DNA from: a virus
IMG/VR virus record: IMGVR_UViG_3300030118_004810
Coordinates: 1-33,967 of that record
DNA: 33,967 nt
Strand: one strand, 5' to 3'
Under the pieces are notes generated by a model. That model saw only the letters and a program-made list of their open reading frames with translations. It made no database searches and was not told the DNA's origin. Of the stretch, positions 1 through 6,739 are shown piece by piece (positions within the stretch are counted from its first letter, which is position 1; each line of letters opens with the position of its first letter). Made by a program: the position numbers and the translations under genes.

Positions 1-1769
1 TCATTACCTATAGTTACATCATCTGGTAAACCAATAGTAATATCACCACCGTTACCAGTAGATGGAGTTGTAATTGCAATTTCGTTTGTTGTTCCTGAGA
101 ATTTAGCTGTAGTTGTAGAACCACCATTAGAACCAACTAAAGATAATGTAGATTCGTTTGAAGATACAGCCCCAACACTTAAAGCATAATTAGCATCAGT
201 ATTAGTTACTGTATTTGTTATTGTTACCGCCCCCGTTGAGCCACTAACACTAATTCCAGTTCCGGCTACGGCTGAAGTTACACCTGTATTGGTAAATGTT
301 ACTGCGCCAGTTGCCCCACTAACACTTATTCCTGTACTTGCTACGGCTGATGTAACCCCTGTATTTGTAATTGTAATTTCATCTGTAGCTGTTCCTGCTT
401 CTGTAGATATTCCTGTTCCTCCTGCTATATCAACTGTATTACCATTAGATATAGTTTGACTGGAACCTGAATCTCCAGATAAAGTCCAAGAATAACTTTC
501 TGCACTTGGCATTGTAATAGTTTCTACATCTACCGCTGTAACGTGACCTGTAGCGTTAGTTGTAACACTACCAATAACATCAAATGTTCCTCCATATCCA
601 GGCGAAGCTGAACTTGTGGTATCACTTCTTGATGTAGCATCGTGATTTAAAGTTACAGTTCTTGATGATTCAGCACTTGTTAAATATGTTCCTCCAGCAA
701 TATCTACTGTTTGACCATTACTTACTGTTGAACTTCCCGAATCTCCTTGAATTGTCCATGAAGACATTGATCCAGAAGAACCACTGGATGCCGCAGTAAT
801 ACGACCTTGCTGGTCAACTGTAATACTTGCTAAAGTATAAGAGCCTGGCGTAACAGCTGTATCATCCAGAGTAATAGTTAAATCGTCAGTTGCACTTGCT
901 GCTGTTGTTAAACCGGTACCCCCTACAAATGTAGCTGTGTTACCATTAGTAATACTTTGAGAACCACTGTCTCCTGCTAAAGTCCAACTATCCATAGACC
1001 CTGTACCTCCAGTATATGCAATAGTTACTGCCCCTGTAGCACTGGAAACACTAATGTTTGAACCAGCTACCGCAGAAGTAACACCCGTATTTGTAATAGT
1101 TAGTGTATTTGGGGTAGCAGACGCAACTGCTGTACTTATTCCAGTGCCTCCTGTAAAGTCTACTCTAAGTCCATCTGTTATATCAACCGCTGATCCTGAG
1201 TCAGCCTCTAAGCTCCATGAAGTATATGCTCCAGCTGGAGTTGCCCAAACATTATCCCCTCTAAGGAAGGTAGTGTTACTCGGTGTACCACTTGCTGATA
1301 AGTCAATAGTACCCATAGTAACTGCTCCAGTAGCTGCCGAGTTTGTTGTACCTGCCGAAATAAATGTTCCGTTAGCATTAGTAAACGATGTTACACCTAA
1401 TGTTGCTGTACCACTTGCAGCAGCAGTTACAACTCCTTGTGCATTAACTGTAATAGTAGCATGAGTGTATGTGTTGGCTGTAACACCAGAATTTGGCATA
1501 TCAACAGTTATTGTACCACTACTTGTAATAGGTGAACTTCCTATTGTAAAGTAGTTACTTGATATACCAACAGACGATACAGTTCCAGCCGCTAAGTCTA
1601 CCCAAGTATTACTACCCTTGTGAAGATATAATTCATTTGTGTCTGTTTTGTATATTAATTGTCCTTCACCAGATAATGATGATGGTAAAGTACCAGTAAT
1701 ATTCTGAACTTTAAAATTTTGTAGCTCAGTATTATTGAGGGATACGTTTTGTAAAAAATTGATAGCCAT
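1..1769 (-). CDS. Repeat-rich tail fibre/tail-tip protein, 3' truncated
   Basis: The reading frame starts at ATG 1769-1767 (protein begins MAINFLQNVSLNNTELQNF) and stays open to the window's left edge, giving at least 589 residues without its C-terminus. Residues about 30-60 contain GEGQLIYKTDTNELYLHKG, typical of phage tail fibres and appendages. The rest is Gly/Ser/Thr/Val-rich beta sequence. It has four copies of a W-[ST]-[LI]-x-x-DSGS motif, each followed by an NGxTxxxxGGT segment. There are also three copies of GVTSAVA-x-(x)-ISVS-x-ATGAVT and several VTxNxxGxVTA motifs. Such repeats suggest a trimeric beta-helical or beta-prism shaft. The last gene seen in the leftward late block, it follows other tail-type genes. 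Host-receptor binding is inferred; the receptor-binding tip would lie beyond the window. Confidence 0.85.
   Translation of the reverse strand, partial: MAINFLQNVSLNNTELQNFKVQNITGTLPSSLSGEGQLIYKTDTNELYLHKGSNTWVDLAAGTVSSVGISSNYFTIGSSPITSSGTITVDMPNSGVTANTYTHATITVNAQGVVTAAASGTATLGVTSFTNANGTFISAGTTNSAATGAVTMGTIDLSASGTPSNTTFLRGDNVWATPAGAYTSWSLEADSGSAVDITDGLRVDFTGGTGISTAVASATPNTLTITNTGVTSAVAGSNISVSSATGAVTIAYTGGTGSMDSWTLAGDSGSQSITNGNTATFVGGTGLTTAASATDDLTITLDDTAVTPGSYTLASITVDQQGRITAASSGSSGSMSSWTIQGDSGSSTVSNGQTVDIAGGTYLTSAESSRTVTLNHDATSRSDTTSSASPGYGGTFDVIGSVTTNATGHVTAVDVETITMPSAESYSWTLSGDSGSSQTISNGNTVDIAGGTGISTEAGTATDEITITNTGVTSAVASTGISVSGATGAVTFTNTGVTSAVAGTGISVSGSTGAVTITNTVTNTDANYALSVGAVSSNESTLSLVGSNGGSTTTAKFSGTTNEIAITTPSTGNGGDITIGLPDDVTIGN
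241..378 (-). repeat. Imperfect 75-bp tandem repeat inside the tail-fibre gene
   Basis: Units beginning CCACTAACAC recur at 241 and 316, exactly 75 bp apart, and encode successive copies of the GVTSAVA...ISVSG..GAVT module. A more diverged third copy lies near 1041-1105. The 75-bp (25-residue) period keeps the reading frame, so unequal recombination could lengthen or shorten the fibre. Confidence 0.75.
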
Positions 1770-1791
1770 ATTCTTTGTTTTTTATATATTA

Positions 1792-2187
1792 TTAAAATTT
1801 ATAGGTTAAACTAAATTTTAGTTCACCTTCTTGATCTTCGTTTTCTAAGTCTATTAAATAAGAAGGTTCTATGTATAGTTCGTTCCACACGTTTAGTGCA
1901 TACCCTACACCTAAAGAAACATTTTCCTCTTCAGTGGTTACTAATCCATAGGCAAATAATTTATCGCCAAATGCATATCTGGCAACTAAATCATAGTCCT
2001 CTCCATTCATCATTACTCCTAAACTTATTTTATCCATAGAGTACATTACCCCTATGTTATCTGTTAAGTTGTCTAAACTCATTTCTTCTCCATCCGCTGG
2101 TTCACTTAACATACTTGTTACCATAAACTGAGCAGAAGCTGTAAGTGAAAATAATGTAATTAATAGTGTTAAAATATTTTTTGTCAT
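1792..2187 (-). CDS. Small predicted outer-membrane beta-barrel protein
   Basis: The start is taken at 2187, not the longer frame from 2232. The shorter form begins with a clean signal peptide (MTKNILTLLITLFSLTASAQ, likely cleaved after SASA or TASA before Q) and avoids most of the overlap with the upstream gene. The mature part, about 110 residues, alternates short amphipathic strands. Its last residues (ELKFSLTYKF) put hydrophobic or aromatic residues at positions -1, -3, -5, -7 and -9, the pattern of a BAM recognition beta-signal ending in Phe. It is therefore probably exported and inserted in the host outer membrane. It sits between tail genes and next to the lysis cassette, so late expression is likely. 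Receptor masking or envelope modification is possible; no specific family is recognised. Confidence 0.75.
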   Translation of the reverse strand: MTKNILTLLITLFSLTASAQFMVTSMLSEPADGEEMSLDNLTDNIGVMYSMDKISLGVMMNGEDYDLVARYAFGDKLFAYGLVTTEEENVSLGVGYALNVWNELYIEPSYLIDLENEDQEGELKFSLTYKF

Positions 2188-2197
2188 GTTTTTTGTT

Positions 2198-2920
2198 TTA
2201 GTTAAAAAATGCTTTTCCTGTATGTGCAGCATTAAAAGTTATGGTTACAGAATTTAATGAATCATAATCTACATCTCCATAAACTGTAATGTTTGCACTG
2301 TTTACAACGCTTACTGAGGGGTATTTGTTTAAGTTATGTGTTACACTCCACGTTGCTGATGCTACGTCTTGAGAAAACACAAAGTTTTTGTCCCCAGAAC
2401 TCGCTGATGCATACGTCAGCAAAGATATGAAATAATCTTTGTTGTCTATTAAGCTACCTGTGCTGGCCTGATTAGTTACTCCAATATCAAAAAAATTAGT
2501 TTCTTGAGCATTTTGAGTAGCGCTATTCCAAGAATATATACCGAACTTTGAAGGGTCGTCAGCTTGTGATATTACTACAGTAGACCCAACTAAAGGAACT
2601 GTGTAATAAGAGGATACGTCTATTAAAGAAGCTAATTGAAATTTACTTAACATAAAACTACTTATAGTGTTAAAAGCAGGACCCCCTATATCAGATGTAG
2701 AAAAAGATATTGTTCCCGGCTCTCTTGTCTCTCCTGTTTTCCAGTTCTGAAAACGGTATTTTAATGCGTTTACCTCTATTTTATTAAAGGTGTTTAGAAA
2801 TATTGCAACAGCATCTGCGCTAAAATTTACTGTTTTGCCATCGTTAACCATATCAGAACCAATCCACTTATCGGTTCCAACTACTACATTTTGTAATGGA
2901 TAACTTACTATTCTGGCCAT
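2198..2920 (-). CDS. Phage tail/fibre-type structural protein
   Basis: This 240-residue protein has no signal peptide. The C-terminal 60 residues contain ATWSVTHNLNKYPSVSVVNS followed by a GDVDYDSLNSVTITF segment and end GKAFFN. This HNLNKYPSVxVVxS...G.V.Y...N.V.I.F...GKA pattern recurs at the C-termini of many phage tail fibre and baseplate-associated proteins. The N-terminal 150 residues are not recognised and contain mixed beta sequence. It lies one base from the holin gene and upstream of the outer-membrane protein. A structural role is inferred from the C-terminal motif and location. Confidence 0.7.
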   Translation of the reverse strand: MARIVSYPLQNVVVGTDKWIGSDMVNDGKTVNFSADAVAIFLNTFNKIEVNALKYRFQNWKTGETREPGTISFSTSDIGGPAFNTISSFMLSKFQLASLIDVSSYYTVPLVGSTVVISQADDPSKFGIYSWNSATQNAQETNFFDIGVTNQASTGSLIDNKDYFISLLTYASASSGDKNFVFSQDVASATWSVTHNLNKYPSVSVVNSANITVYGDVDYDSLNSVTITFNAAHTGKAFFN

Positions 2921-3325
2921 TTATTTGTTTTTTATCCTTGTTCCTTTTTCATATGAGCGCCCACCAAAGTAAGCCGCTACCGTTGTCATAAGTAAAAGTT
3001 TTAATAATTCTTTCCACTCATCGTCAACTACAAAGTTAATAAATCCTGAGTCAATAAAAATAAGCACGATTGTACTTAGAATTAAAAAAATTAATACAGC
3101 TGGCCTTACTGTTTTAGACAAACGACTATCAGAAGACATATCGCTTTTCCACCTTTCGGTTACATTTTTTTGCTCATCTGCTACGCTGTCAGCAAAAACT
3201 TGCATCATTTGTTTTTTAAATTCTTTTTTTTCGTCAGGCGTTTCAACAAACTTGTCTACCACCTCACTTACTTTATCAGCAACTTCTAATCCTGCTGATC
3301 CAAATATTTTACTCCATATATTCAT
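2921..3325 (-). CDS. Holin, GTA-type three-transmembrane family
   Basis: The 134-residue protein has a charged amphipathic N-terminal half (KVSEVVDKFVETPDEKKEFK) and then hydrophobic stretches in the second half. The first is about residues 75-92 (AVLIFLILSTIVLIFIDSG), the second about 104-120 (LLKLLLMTTVAAYFGGRS). It ends in a basic tail, EKGTRIKNK. The S-R-L-S-K-T-V-R-P-x-x-L lead-in and the YFGGRSxEK ending match the holin family named for gene-transfer-agent release. It should open the inner membrane so that the adjacent amidase reaches peptidoglycan. Its start overlaps the amidase stop by 4 bases, indicating translational coupling. Confidence 0.85.
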   Translation of the reverse strand: MNIWSKIFGSAGLEVADKVSEVVDKFVETPDEKKEFKKQMMQVFADSVADEQKNVTERWKSDMSSDSRLSKTVRPAVLIFLILSTIVLIFIDSGFINFVVDDEWKELLKLLLMTTVAAYFGGRSYEKGTRIKNK

Positions 3326-3735
3326 ATATCTTTATATTCTGTTTTTGCATCAAAACTTGGACATTCTTTACTTGAAAAATCTCTATGTCCATATATCTTT
3401 GCTTTAGGATGAAACTTTCTTAAAGTTTTTAATAAAAGTATTAAAGACTCTTTTTGCTCATCTGTTCTTGTGTCTTCCCATTTACTCATCTCTTTATCCA
3501 TACCTCCTATATAACAAATACCTAAACTGTTAAGGTTATGACTTTTAACATGAGCGCCATACCTATCTACCATTCTACCGTATTCAATAGTACCATCTAA
3601 TCGTATTACAAAATGATATCCTATATCGCTCCAGCCATTTCCTTTAACGTGCCAGTCTCTAATGTCCTCTGCTGAGAAATCTTTGTTTCGGGGGGTGGCT
3701 GAGCAATGAATTACAATTTTTTCTATTGCTCTCAT
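3322..3735 (-). CDS. Endolysin: N-acetylmuramoyl-L-alanine amidase, T7-lysozyme-like
   Basis: The 137-residue protein is an Amidase_2/PGRP-fold zinc enzyme. The strand IEKIVIHCSAT supplies zinc ligand H10. GYHFVIRLDGTIEYGR carries Y40, and YGHRDFSSKECPSFD supplies H117, K123 and C125. The spacing H-(6)-K-(2)-C equals that of the H122/K128/C130 set in T7 lysozyme, so the active site looks complete. No signal peptide is visible, so export should depend on the neighbouring holin. It cleaves the amide bond between MurNAc and L-alanine of the stem peptide. The protein is slightly shorter than T7 lysozyme at its C-terminus. Confidence 0.95.
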   Translation of the reverse strand: MRAIEKIVIHCSATPRNKDFSAEDIRDWHVKGNGWSDIGYHFVIRLDGTIEYGRMVDRYGAHVKSHNLNSLGICYIGGMDKEMSKWEDTRTDEQKESLILLLKTLRKFHPKAKIYGHRDFSSKECPSFDAKTEYKDI

Positions 3736-3738
3736 TTA

Positions 3739-4008
3739 TTACTTATTTTTAAGCGTATAAATTCTGTCGTCTAATCTGTTTAATGTTTCTTTCATTTCTA
3801 ACATTTCTGTTTTTATAAATGTTAGCTCTTTTTGGATTTGAATCATTTGTTCTACTGGAACTTGAGAAGGCTCAGGTAATTCTTTAGCTTCTTGAATATC
3901 TGCCTGTAAGCTATAATACATACCAACAAATCCAGCAATAAATACAGCTATAGTAAAAAAGTTTTTTGGACTTAAACTAAACTTTGTATCTTCTGAAAGA
4001 GTTATCAT
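3739..4008 (-). CDS. Small membrane protein with coiled-coil tail (lysis-associated)
   Basis: The 89-residue protein has one transmembrane helix at about residues 17-35 (FFTIAVFIAGFVGMYYSL). A predicted coiled coil follows in residues 52-88 (heptad-like IQIQKELTFIKTEMLEMKE). It ends three bases upstream of the amidase start in the lysis cassette. Single-span proteins with periplasmic coiled coils here are often accessory lysis factors or i-spanin-like. A second, stronger spanin candidate pair lies at 6987-7620. The function is inferred from topology and context only. Confidence 0.6.
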   Translation of the reverse strand: MITLSEDTKFSLSPKNFFTIAVFIAGFVGMYYSLQADIQEAKELPEPSQVPVEQMIQIQKELTFIKTEMLEMKETLNRLDDRIYTLKNK

Positions 4009-4009
4009 A

Positions 4010-4549
4010 TTACCAGATTGCTATACAGTTATTATCTGCTTCATCAGTGGTCCCTGTTTTAAACAGCTGAACAACTTGAACAGGTAAATATTCCCCAACA
4101 GGAAAGTTACTAAATGTTACAATGCTTCCTGCGGTAGTTTTTACTTTTACATTAACAAATGAACCTGCTACTGTCATAGTAGTCAAACTACTTCCAACGT
4201 ATAATAAACAGCCTTCTCCAGATGCTATTCTTTCATTAAATCCTACAGGTCCTGCGGTAAATATTATATAATTTTCATTACCATCAGGAAATAGATCAGT
4301 AGCAAAAGAAATTGTATCAGTTGAATCAACTGCTGTAACTGCTCCTGAAGTATTGTCAGTAGTGTTATAAACTATATCCCCTACATTTACAGTAGAAAAG
4401 TTTGCAGTAGTATCTTTTAATTTATTAGTAACATCAGTATCTGCTGTTCCTGTTATTTGTGGTAAATCTGGTGCTGGGATTGGTAAAGTATCACTGGCTA
4501 TTATGCTTAATGAAAGACCAGTATTTACGGTAATTTTTGGGTATGCCAT
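4010..4549 (-). CDS. Predicted virion structural/decoration protein
   Basis: The 179-residue protein is beta-rich, with no signal peptide or membrane segment. The central part has a TDVTNKLKDTTANFSTVNVGD...V.AVDSTDTISF segment seen in small phage spike and decoration proteins. The C-terminus (VTFSNFPVGEYLPVQVVQLF, then TGTTDEADNNCIAIW) resembles the ending V-x-x-T-G-T-T-A-x-x-I-x-A-L-W of small structural proteins in many phages. It sits next to the lysis genes in the late block. The structural role is inferred; no named family can be assigned with certainty. Confidence 0.6.
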   Translation of the reverse strand: MAYPKITVNTGLSLSIIASDTLPIPAPDLPQITGTADTDVTNKLKDTTANFSTVNVGDIVYNTTDNTSGAVTAVDSTDTISFATDLFPDGNENYIIFTAGPVGFNERIASGEGCLLYVGSSLTTMTVAGSFVNVKVKTTAGSIVTFSNFPVGEYLPVQVVQLFKTGTTDEADNNCIAIW

Positions 4550-4578
4550 GTTTTTTTATTTGAGGTTAAAAATCTCTT

Positions 4579-4755
4579 TTATCTTTTATATGGAAACGCT
4601 CTGTTAAGAGTGTCTCTTCTTTGACCGCAACCGCAGTCTTCTTTTCCCATTGCCTTTGCCATATTATTAGCAAGTTTATCTATACCTGTGGCTTTTGTAA
4701 CCTTAGCTATAGTATCTCCTAATCCTCTGGACTTGTTGTTTAGTCTATCTTGCAT
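4579..4755 (-). CDS. Small conserved Cys/Gly phage protein
   Basis: A 58-residue frame from ATG 4755 to TAA 4579 begins MQDRLNNKSRGLGDTIAKVT and ends EDCGCGQRRDTLNRAFPYKR. The ending C-G-C-x-x-R-x-x-x-L-N-x-x-F-P-Y recurs in small hypothetical phage proteins. The two close cysteines could bind metal, but there is no second pair. It is the last of the run of small genes and overlaps the frame upstream by 16 bases. Function unknown. Confidence 0.7.
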   Translation of the reverse strand: MQDRLNNKSRGLGDTIAKVTKATGIDKLANNMAKAMGKEDCGCGQRRDTLNRAFPYKR

Positions 4756-4862
4756 TTACATTCATCATATGCACACTTGTCAACCTTAATAGATAGTTTG
4801 TCAAGTAATACGTTCCAATTACATCTTAAATGATAATACAAAGATATTAATTTTTCTTTCAT
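4740..4862 (-). CDS. Possible 40-residue Cys-containing peptide
   Basis: The frame MKEKLISLYYHLRCNWNVLL... ends VDKCAYDECKCKID, placing three cysteines in the last 11 residues. It overlaps the downstream gene by 16 bases and starts four bases from the stop of the gene upstream, so it fits the packed spacing of the cluster. Its length is too small for confidence, and a promoter-like TATCTTTG (minus strand) lies inside it. Confidence 0.4.
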   Translation of the reverse strand: MKEKLISLYYHLRCNWNVLLDKLSIKVDKCAYDECKCKID

Positions 4863-4866
4863 GTTT

Positions 4867-5094
4867 TTAATTAGTTTGGTCATAACGCTTTCTCATATTA
4901 AAAGCAGTTTTTGGTCTACTTGTAACATACACCTTTGGCTTAACTTCTTCTTTAATTTCTTTTGTTGGTTTTTTTAAACCAGAAATTGTAGGGTCAGCCC
5001 CCATTTTTTGCTCGTATGAAATATTTGGTTTTTGCTCAGGGTCAGTTTTTAATAAATTCTTTCTTTTACCCTTAGCGGTTTTCTTTTTAGCCAT
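4867..5094 (-). CDS. Small Lys-rich protein
   Basis: The 75-residue protein begins MAKKKTAKGKRKNLLKTDPE and is rich in Lys, Pro and Thr, with a basic C-terminus (NMRKRYDQTN). It has no membrane segment and no predicted fold; it is probably disordered. It belongs to the run of very small basic genes between 4579 and 6961. Nucleic-acid or capsid-interior binding is a guess from charge only. Confidence 0.65.
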   Translation of the reverse strand: MAKKKTAKGKRKNLLKTDPEQKPNISYEQKMGADPTISGLKKPTKEIKEEVKPKVYVTSRPKTAFNMRKRYDQTN

Positions 5095-5117
5095 AATAAA
5101 ATATATTTAATTAGTAT

Positions 5118-5324
5118 TTAACTTCTGTTTTTACAACCAAAGTTATTAGCATAGTTAGCCATTTTAACAACGCTTTCAGAATACTTATCAGTATTTTTCA
5201 TTACAGAAGCTGCTGCACTACAAGCATCTTTAAAACCGTTGCGTTTAGCCCACGATGTAAATTTACCTTGATTGCTTTTTTTTATTTCTGGAAAAGCTCC
5301 TTTTTTCTTAGTACGACCTGGCAT
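5118..5324 (-). CDS. Small basic protein with GRTKKKG N-terminus
   Basis: The 68-residue protein begins MPGRTKKKGAFPEIKKS. It continues KFTSWAKRNGFKDACSAAAS and later MANYANNFGCKNRS. It shares layout with the 54-residue protein at 6566-6730: a basic GRTKKKG leader, an A-K/W helix, a Y-A-N-M/N segment and a late cysteine. The two are probably paralogues. It lies three bases downstream of the 66-residue protein gene. Function unknown. Confidence 0.7.
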   Translation of the reverse strand: MPGRTKKKGAFPEIKKSNQGKFTSWAKRNGFKDACSAAASVMKNTDKYSESVVKMANYANNFGCKNRS

Positions 5325-5327
5325 CTT

Positions 5328-5528
5328 TTATGATCTTAAGTGGTCGTGAGTTTTCCAAGAAGATGTGTGTCTGTATGACATTCCTTTGTCAGCTCCATAA
5401 GCATGACCATACATCTTTTTTGACATTGCTTTAGATTCATCTCTTCTGTCTTTCATAGACTGTGAGTGTTTTCCTTTGTGTCTTCCACCTAAAGACTCAT
5501 CTAATCTTGCATTATATCCTTGTTTCAT
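5328..5528 (-). CDS. Small basic protein, YNARLDESLG family
   Basis: The 66-residue protein begins MKQGYNARLDESLGGRHKGK and continues SMKDRRDESKAMSKKMYGHA. The YNARLDESLG...SMKxRRDESK pattern is recognisable from small hypothetical proteins of marine phages. It is His/Lys/Arg/Ser-rich and probably helical and disordered. It is part of the 4579-6961 small-gene run. Function unknown. Confidence 0.7.
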   Translation of the reverse strand: MKQGYNARLDESLGGRHKGKHSQSMKDRRDESKAMSKKMYGHAYGADKGMSYRHTSSWKTHDHLRS

Positions 5529-5546
5529 TTTTTTATTTTTTAATAA

Positions 5547-5717
5547 TTAATAACCTGAACTCATTTTCTTCTCATCTCCATATCCTGGATTATCCTTCTT
5601 TTTACCTCCCATAGTTTTTGCAAACTCAGCAGCTTGTGCTTTTCCTACTGCATTATATGGAAATGTTTTTTTCATGTTTTTCCCACTATCTGGGCATTTG
5701 TATGTTACTGTTGGCAT
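5547..5717 (-). CDS. Small hypothetical protein, MP..TYKCPDSGK
   Basis: The 56-residue frame from ATG 5717 begins MPTVTYKCPDSGKNMKKTFP, then YNAVGKAQAAEFAKT, and ends in a Lys/Gly-rich tail. The KxxFPYNxxGKAxAxxFAK segment is typical of small phage proteins of unknown role. The next stop upstream and this start are one base apart. The compact spacing and the protein-like composition support a real gene. Confidence 0.65.
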   Translation of the reverse strand: MPTVTYKCPDSGKNMKKTFPYNAVGKAQAAEFAKTMGGKKKDNPGYGDEKKMSSGY

Positions 5718-5719
5718 AG

Positions 5720-5887
5720 TTAAGCGTTTTTATTTTTTTTATTTCTTAATGCTGCAAAATCACTACCAGTTATTTTGTCAAATGGTGGGGTCATTGCAGC
5801 TATTTTTTTCTGTCCTGCTGACAACTTATCAATAACTTTGTTTTTAAAGTTAATACCGTTGTAGTCTTTTTTATTCATTTTAGCCAT
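5720..5887 (-). CDS. Small hypothetical Lys/Asn-rich protein
   Basis: The 55-residue frame from ATG 5887 begins MAKMNKKDYNGINFKNKVID, then KLSAGQKKIAAMTPPFDKIT and GSDFAALRNKKNKNA. The QKKIAAMxPPxDKITxxDFxxLR core reads as a conserved helical peptide. A TATATTTG promoter-like box (minus strand) lies only four bases upstream, which would give a very short or absent leader. Function unknown. Confidence 0.65.
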   Translation of the reverse strand: MAKMNKKDYNGINFKNKVIDKLSAGQKKIAAMTPPFDKITGSDFAALRNKKNKNA

Positions 5888-5891
5888 AGTG

Positions 5892-5899
5892 CAAATATA
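5892..5899 (-). promoter_or_regulatory. -7 promoter box TATATTTG
   Basis: Read on the minus strand, this matches the Bacteroidota -7 consensus TAnnTTTG. No good -33 TTTG is seen at the expected distance. The start codon at 5887 follows after four bases, so a transcript from it would be leaderless or nearly so. Confidence 0.35.
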
Positions 5900-5911
5900 A
5901 TAATTAATTTT

Positions 5912-6208
5912 TTAGCATCTCCAACGTCTCAAAGCCATAGCTTTTCTTGTTGGTCTTCCTTTTTTATCTTTTAATGGTCCCTTCATTCCTTTCATTCTTG
6001 CACAAAAAGATTTTCTTCTTGCTGCTCTTTTTCCCGTAGGGTTCTTTTCTGTTACCGCTGTTTTTAGTTTACTTCCAGGATTTGCTCTTCTATAAGCCCT
6101 TACTCCTTTTTCAGTCATTCCTGCGCCAGATTTAGTTGACCTATAGTTACCACCTTTGCCAGTAGTTCTTCTAATTTGTCCTTTTTTTGTTCTACCTTTT
6201 GTTGCCAT
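5912..6208 (-). CDS. Basic protein of the RANPGSKLKTAVT family (DUF6321-like)
   Basis: The 98-residue protein begins MATKGRTKKGQIRRTTGKGG. Its core is GMTEKGVRAYRRANPGSKLK, then TAVTEKNPTGKRAARRKSFC, and the C-terminus is KAMALRRWRC. This is the recognisable YRRANPGSKLxTAVT...KRAARRKSFCARM...ALRRWxC pattern of a small family in marine phages and large DNA viruses, named DUF6321 from memory. It is extremely basic with two conserved cysteines. It shares the GRTKKxG leader with two neighbours. Its stop shares one base with the next gene's start region. The biochemical role is unknown; DNA binding is plausible. Confidence 0.8.
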   Translation of the reverse strand: MATKGRTKKGQIRRTTGKGGNYRSTKSGAGMTEKGVRAYRRANPGSKLKTAVTEKNPTGKRAARRKSFCARMKGMKGPLKDKKGRPTRKAMALRRWRC

Positions 6209-6441
6209 TATGATCTAACTTTTGCTGCTTTAGTATTACTAACTACTGTTTTGTTTGACTTTTTCTTTTTTCTTGCTGTAGCAGCTAATTCTCTTTTAGA
6301 TAATGAACGTGCTTTAGCTAAAGGCAGACATCTGTCTGGCTTTTTTTTATTTTTTGAAGTACCGCATGGTCCTTTTATTTTTCCATCAGTTCCAATACGA
6401 ACCCATTTCTGGTCTCTCCATTTTTTTAAAGCTCCAGCCAT
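6208..6441 (-). CDS. Basic WVRIGTDGKIKGPCGTSK-family protein
   Basis: The 77-residue protein begins MAGALKKWRDQKWVRIGTDG. It continues KIKGPCGTSKNKKKPDRCLP and then LAKARSLSKRELAATARKKK. The W-V-R-I-G-x-D-G-K-I-x-G-x-C-G-x-S...RCLPxAKAxSLSxxExAATARKKK pattern is a known small-protein family of phages and large viruses. Two Cys-containing motifs (PCG, RCLP) flank a beta-like core, with a polybasic tail. Starts and stops abut the neighbours, suggesting co-translation. Function unknown. Confidence 0.8.
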   Translation of the reverse strand: MAGALKKWRDQKWVRIGTDGKIKGPCGTSKNKKKPDRCLPLAKARSLSKRELAATARKKKKSNKTVVSNTKAAKVRS

Positions 6442-6569
6442 TACTTTTTCTTTGGCTTAGATTTTATGCTTTTAAGCATTTTGTCAATTTTAGCAGCCTG
6501 ACCTTTATGCATAGCAGATGCTTTTTTTAATTCAGAAGCTATTTGTTTTAATTTATTTTTATCTATCAT
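6441..6569 (-). CDS. 42-residue basic helical peptide
   Basis: The frame from ATG 6569 begins MIDKNKLKQIASELKKASAM, then HKGQAAKIDKMLKSIKSKPK, ending in KK. The xELKKASAMHKxQAxKIxxxLK pattern is a recurrent short phage peptide. It overlaps the stop of the gene upstream by four bases (ATGA arrangement on the minus strand) and the start of the next by one. Likely one amphipathic helix; function unknown. Confidence 0.65.
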   Translation of the reverse strand: MIDKNKLKQIASELKKASAMHKGQAAKIDKMLKSIKSKPKKK

Positions 6570-6730
6570 TTTCCTTTTGATTTTTTTGCGTAATTAGGGT
6601 CTTTACAATATTTACTGGCAGCCATATTAGCATAAGCACTTGGATAAGTATCAAATGTTCTTTTTGCCCACGCTATTCCTGCTGCACATATTTTACTTCC
6701 TTTCTTTTTAGTTCTACCTTTTTTTGCCAT
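6566..6730 (-). CDS. Small basic protein with GRTKKKG leader, YPSAYANM family
   Basis: The 54-residue frame from ATG 6730 begins MAKKGRTKKKGSKICAAGIA. It continues WAKRTFDTYPSAYANMAASK and YCKDPNYAKKSKGK. The C-x-x-G-x-x-x-A-K-x-x-F-D-x-Y-P-S-A-Y-A-N-x-x-A-S-x-x-C motif is well conserved among small proteins of marine phages and algal viruses. Two cysteines flank the helix. It is a likely paralogue of the gene at 5118-5324. Function unknown. Confidence 0.75.
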   Translation of the reverse strand: MAKKGRTKKKGSKICAAGIAWAKRTFDTYPSAYANMAASKYCKDPNYAKKSKGK

Positions 6731-6739
6731 ATACTTTTT

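Noticed and set aside
1054-1464. Rightward 136-residue open frame.
   Set aside because: Antisense to the repeated tail-fibre gene; its repetitive Val/Ala/Pro content only mirrors the repeats on the other strand.
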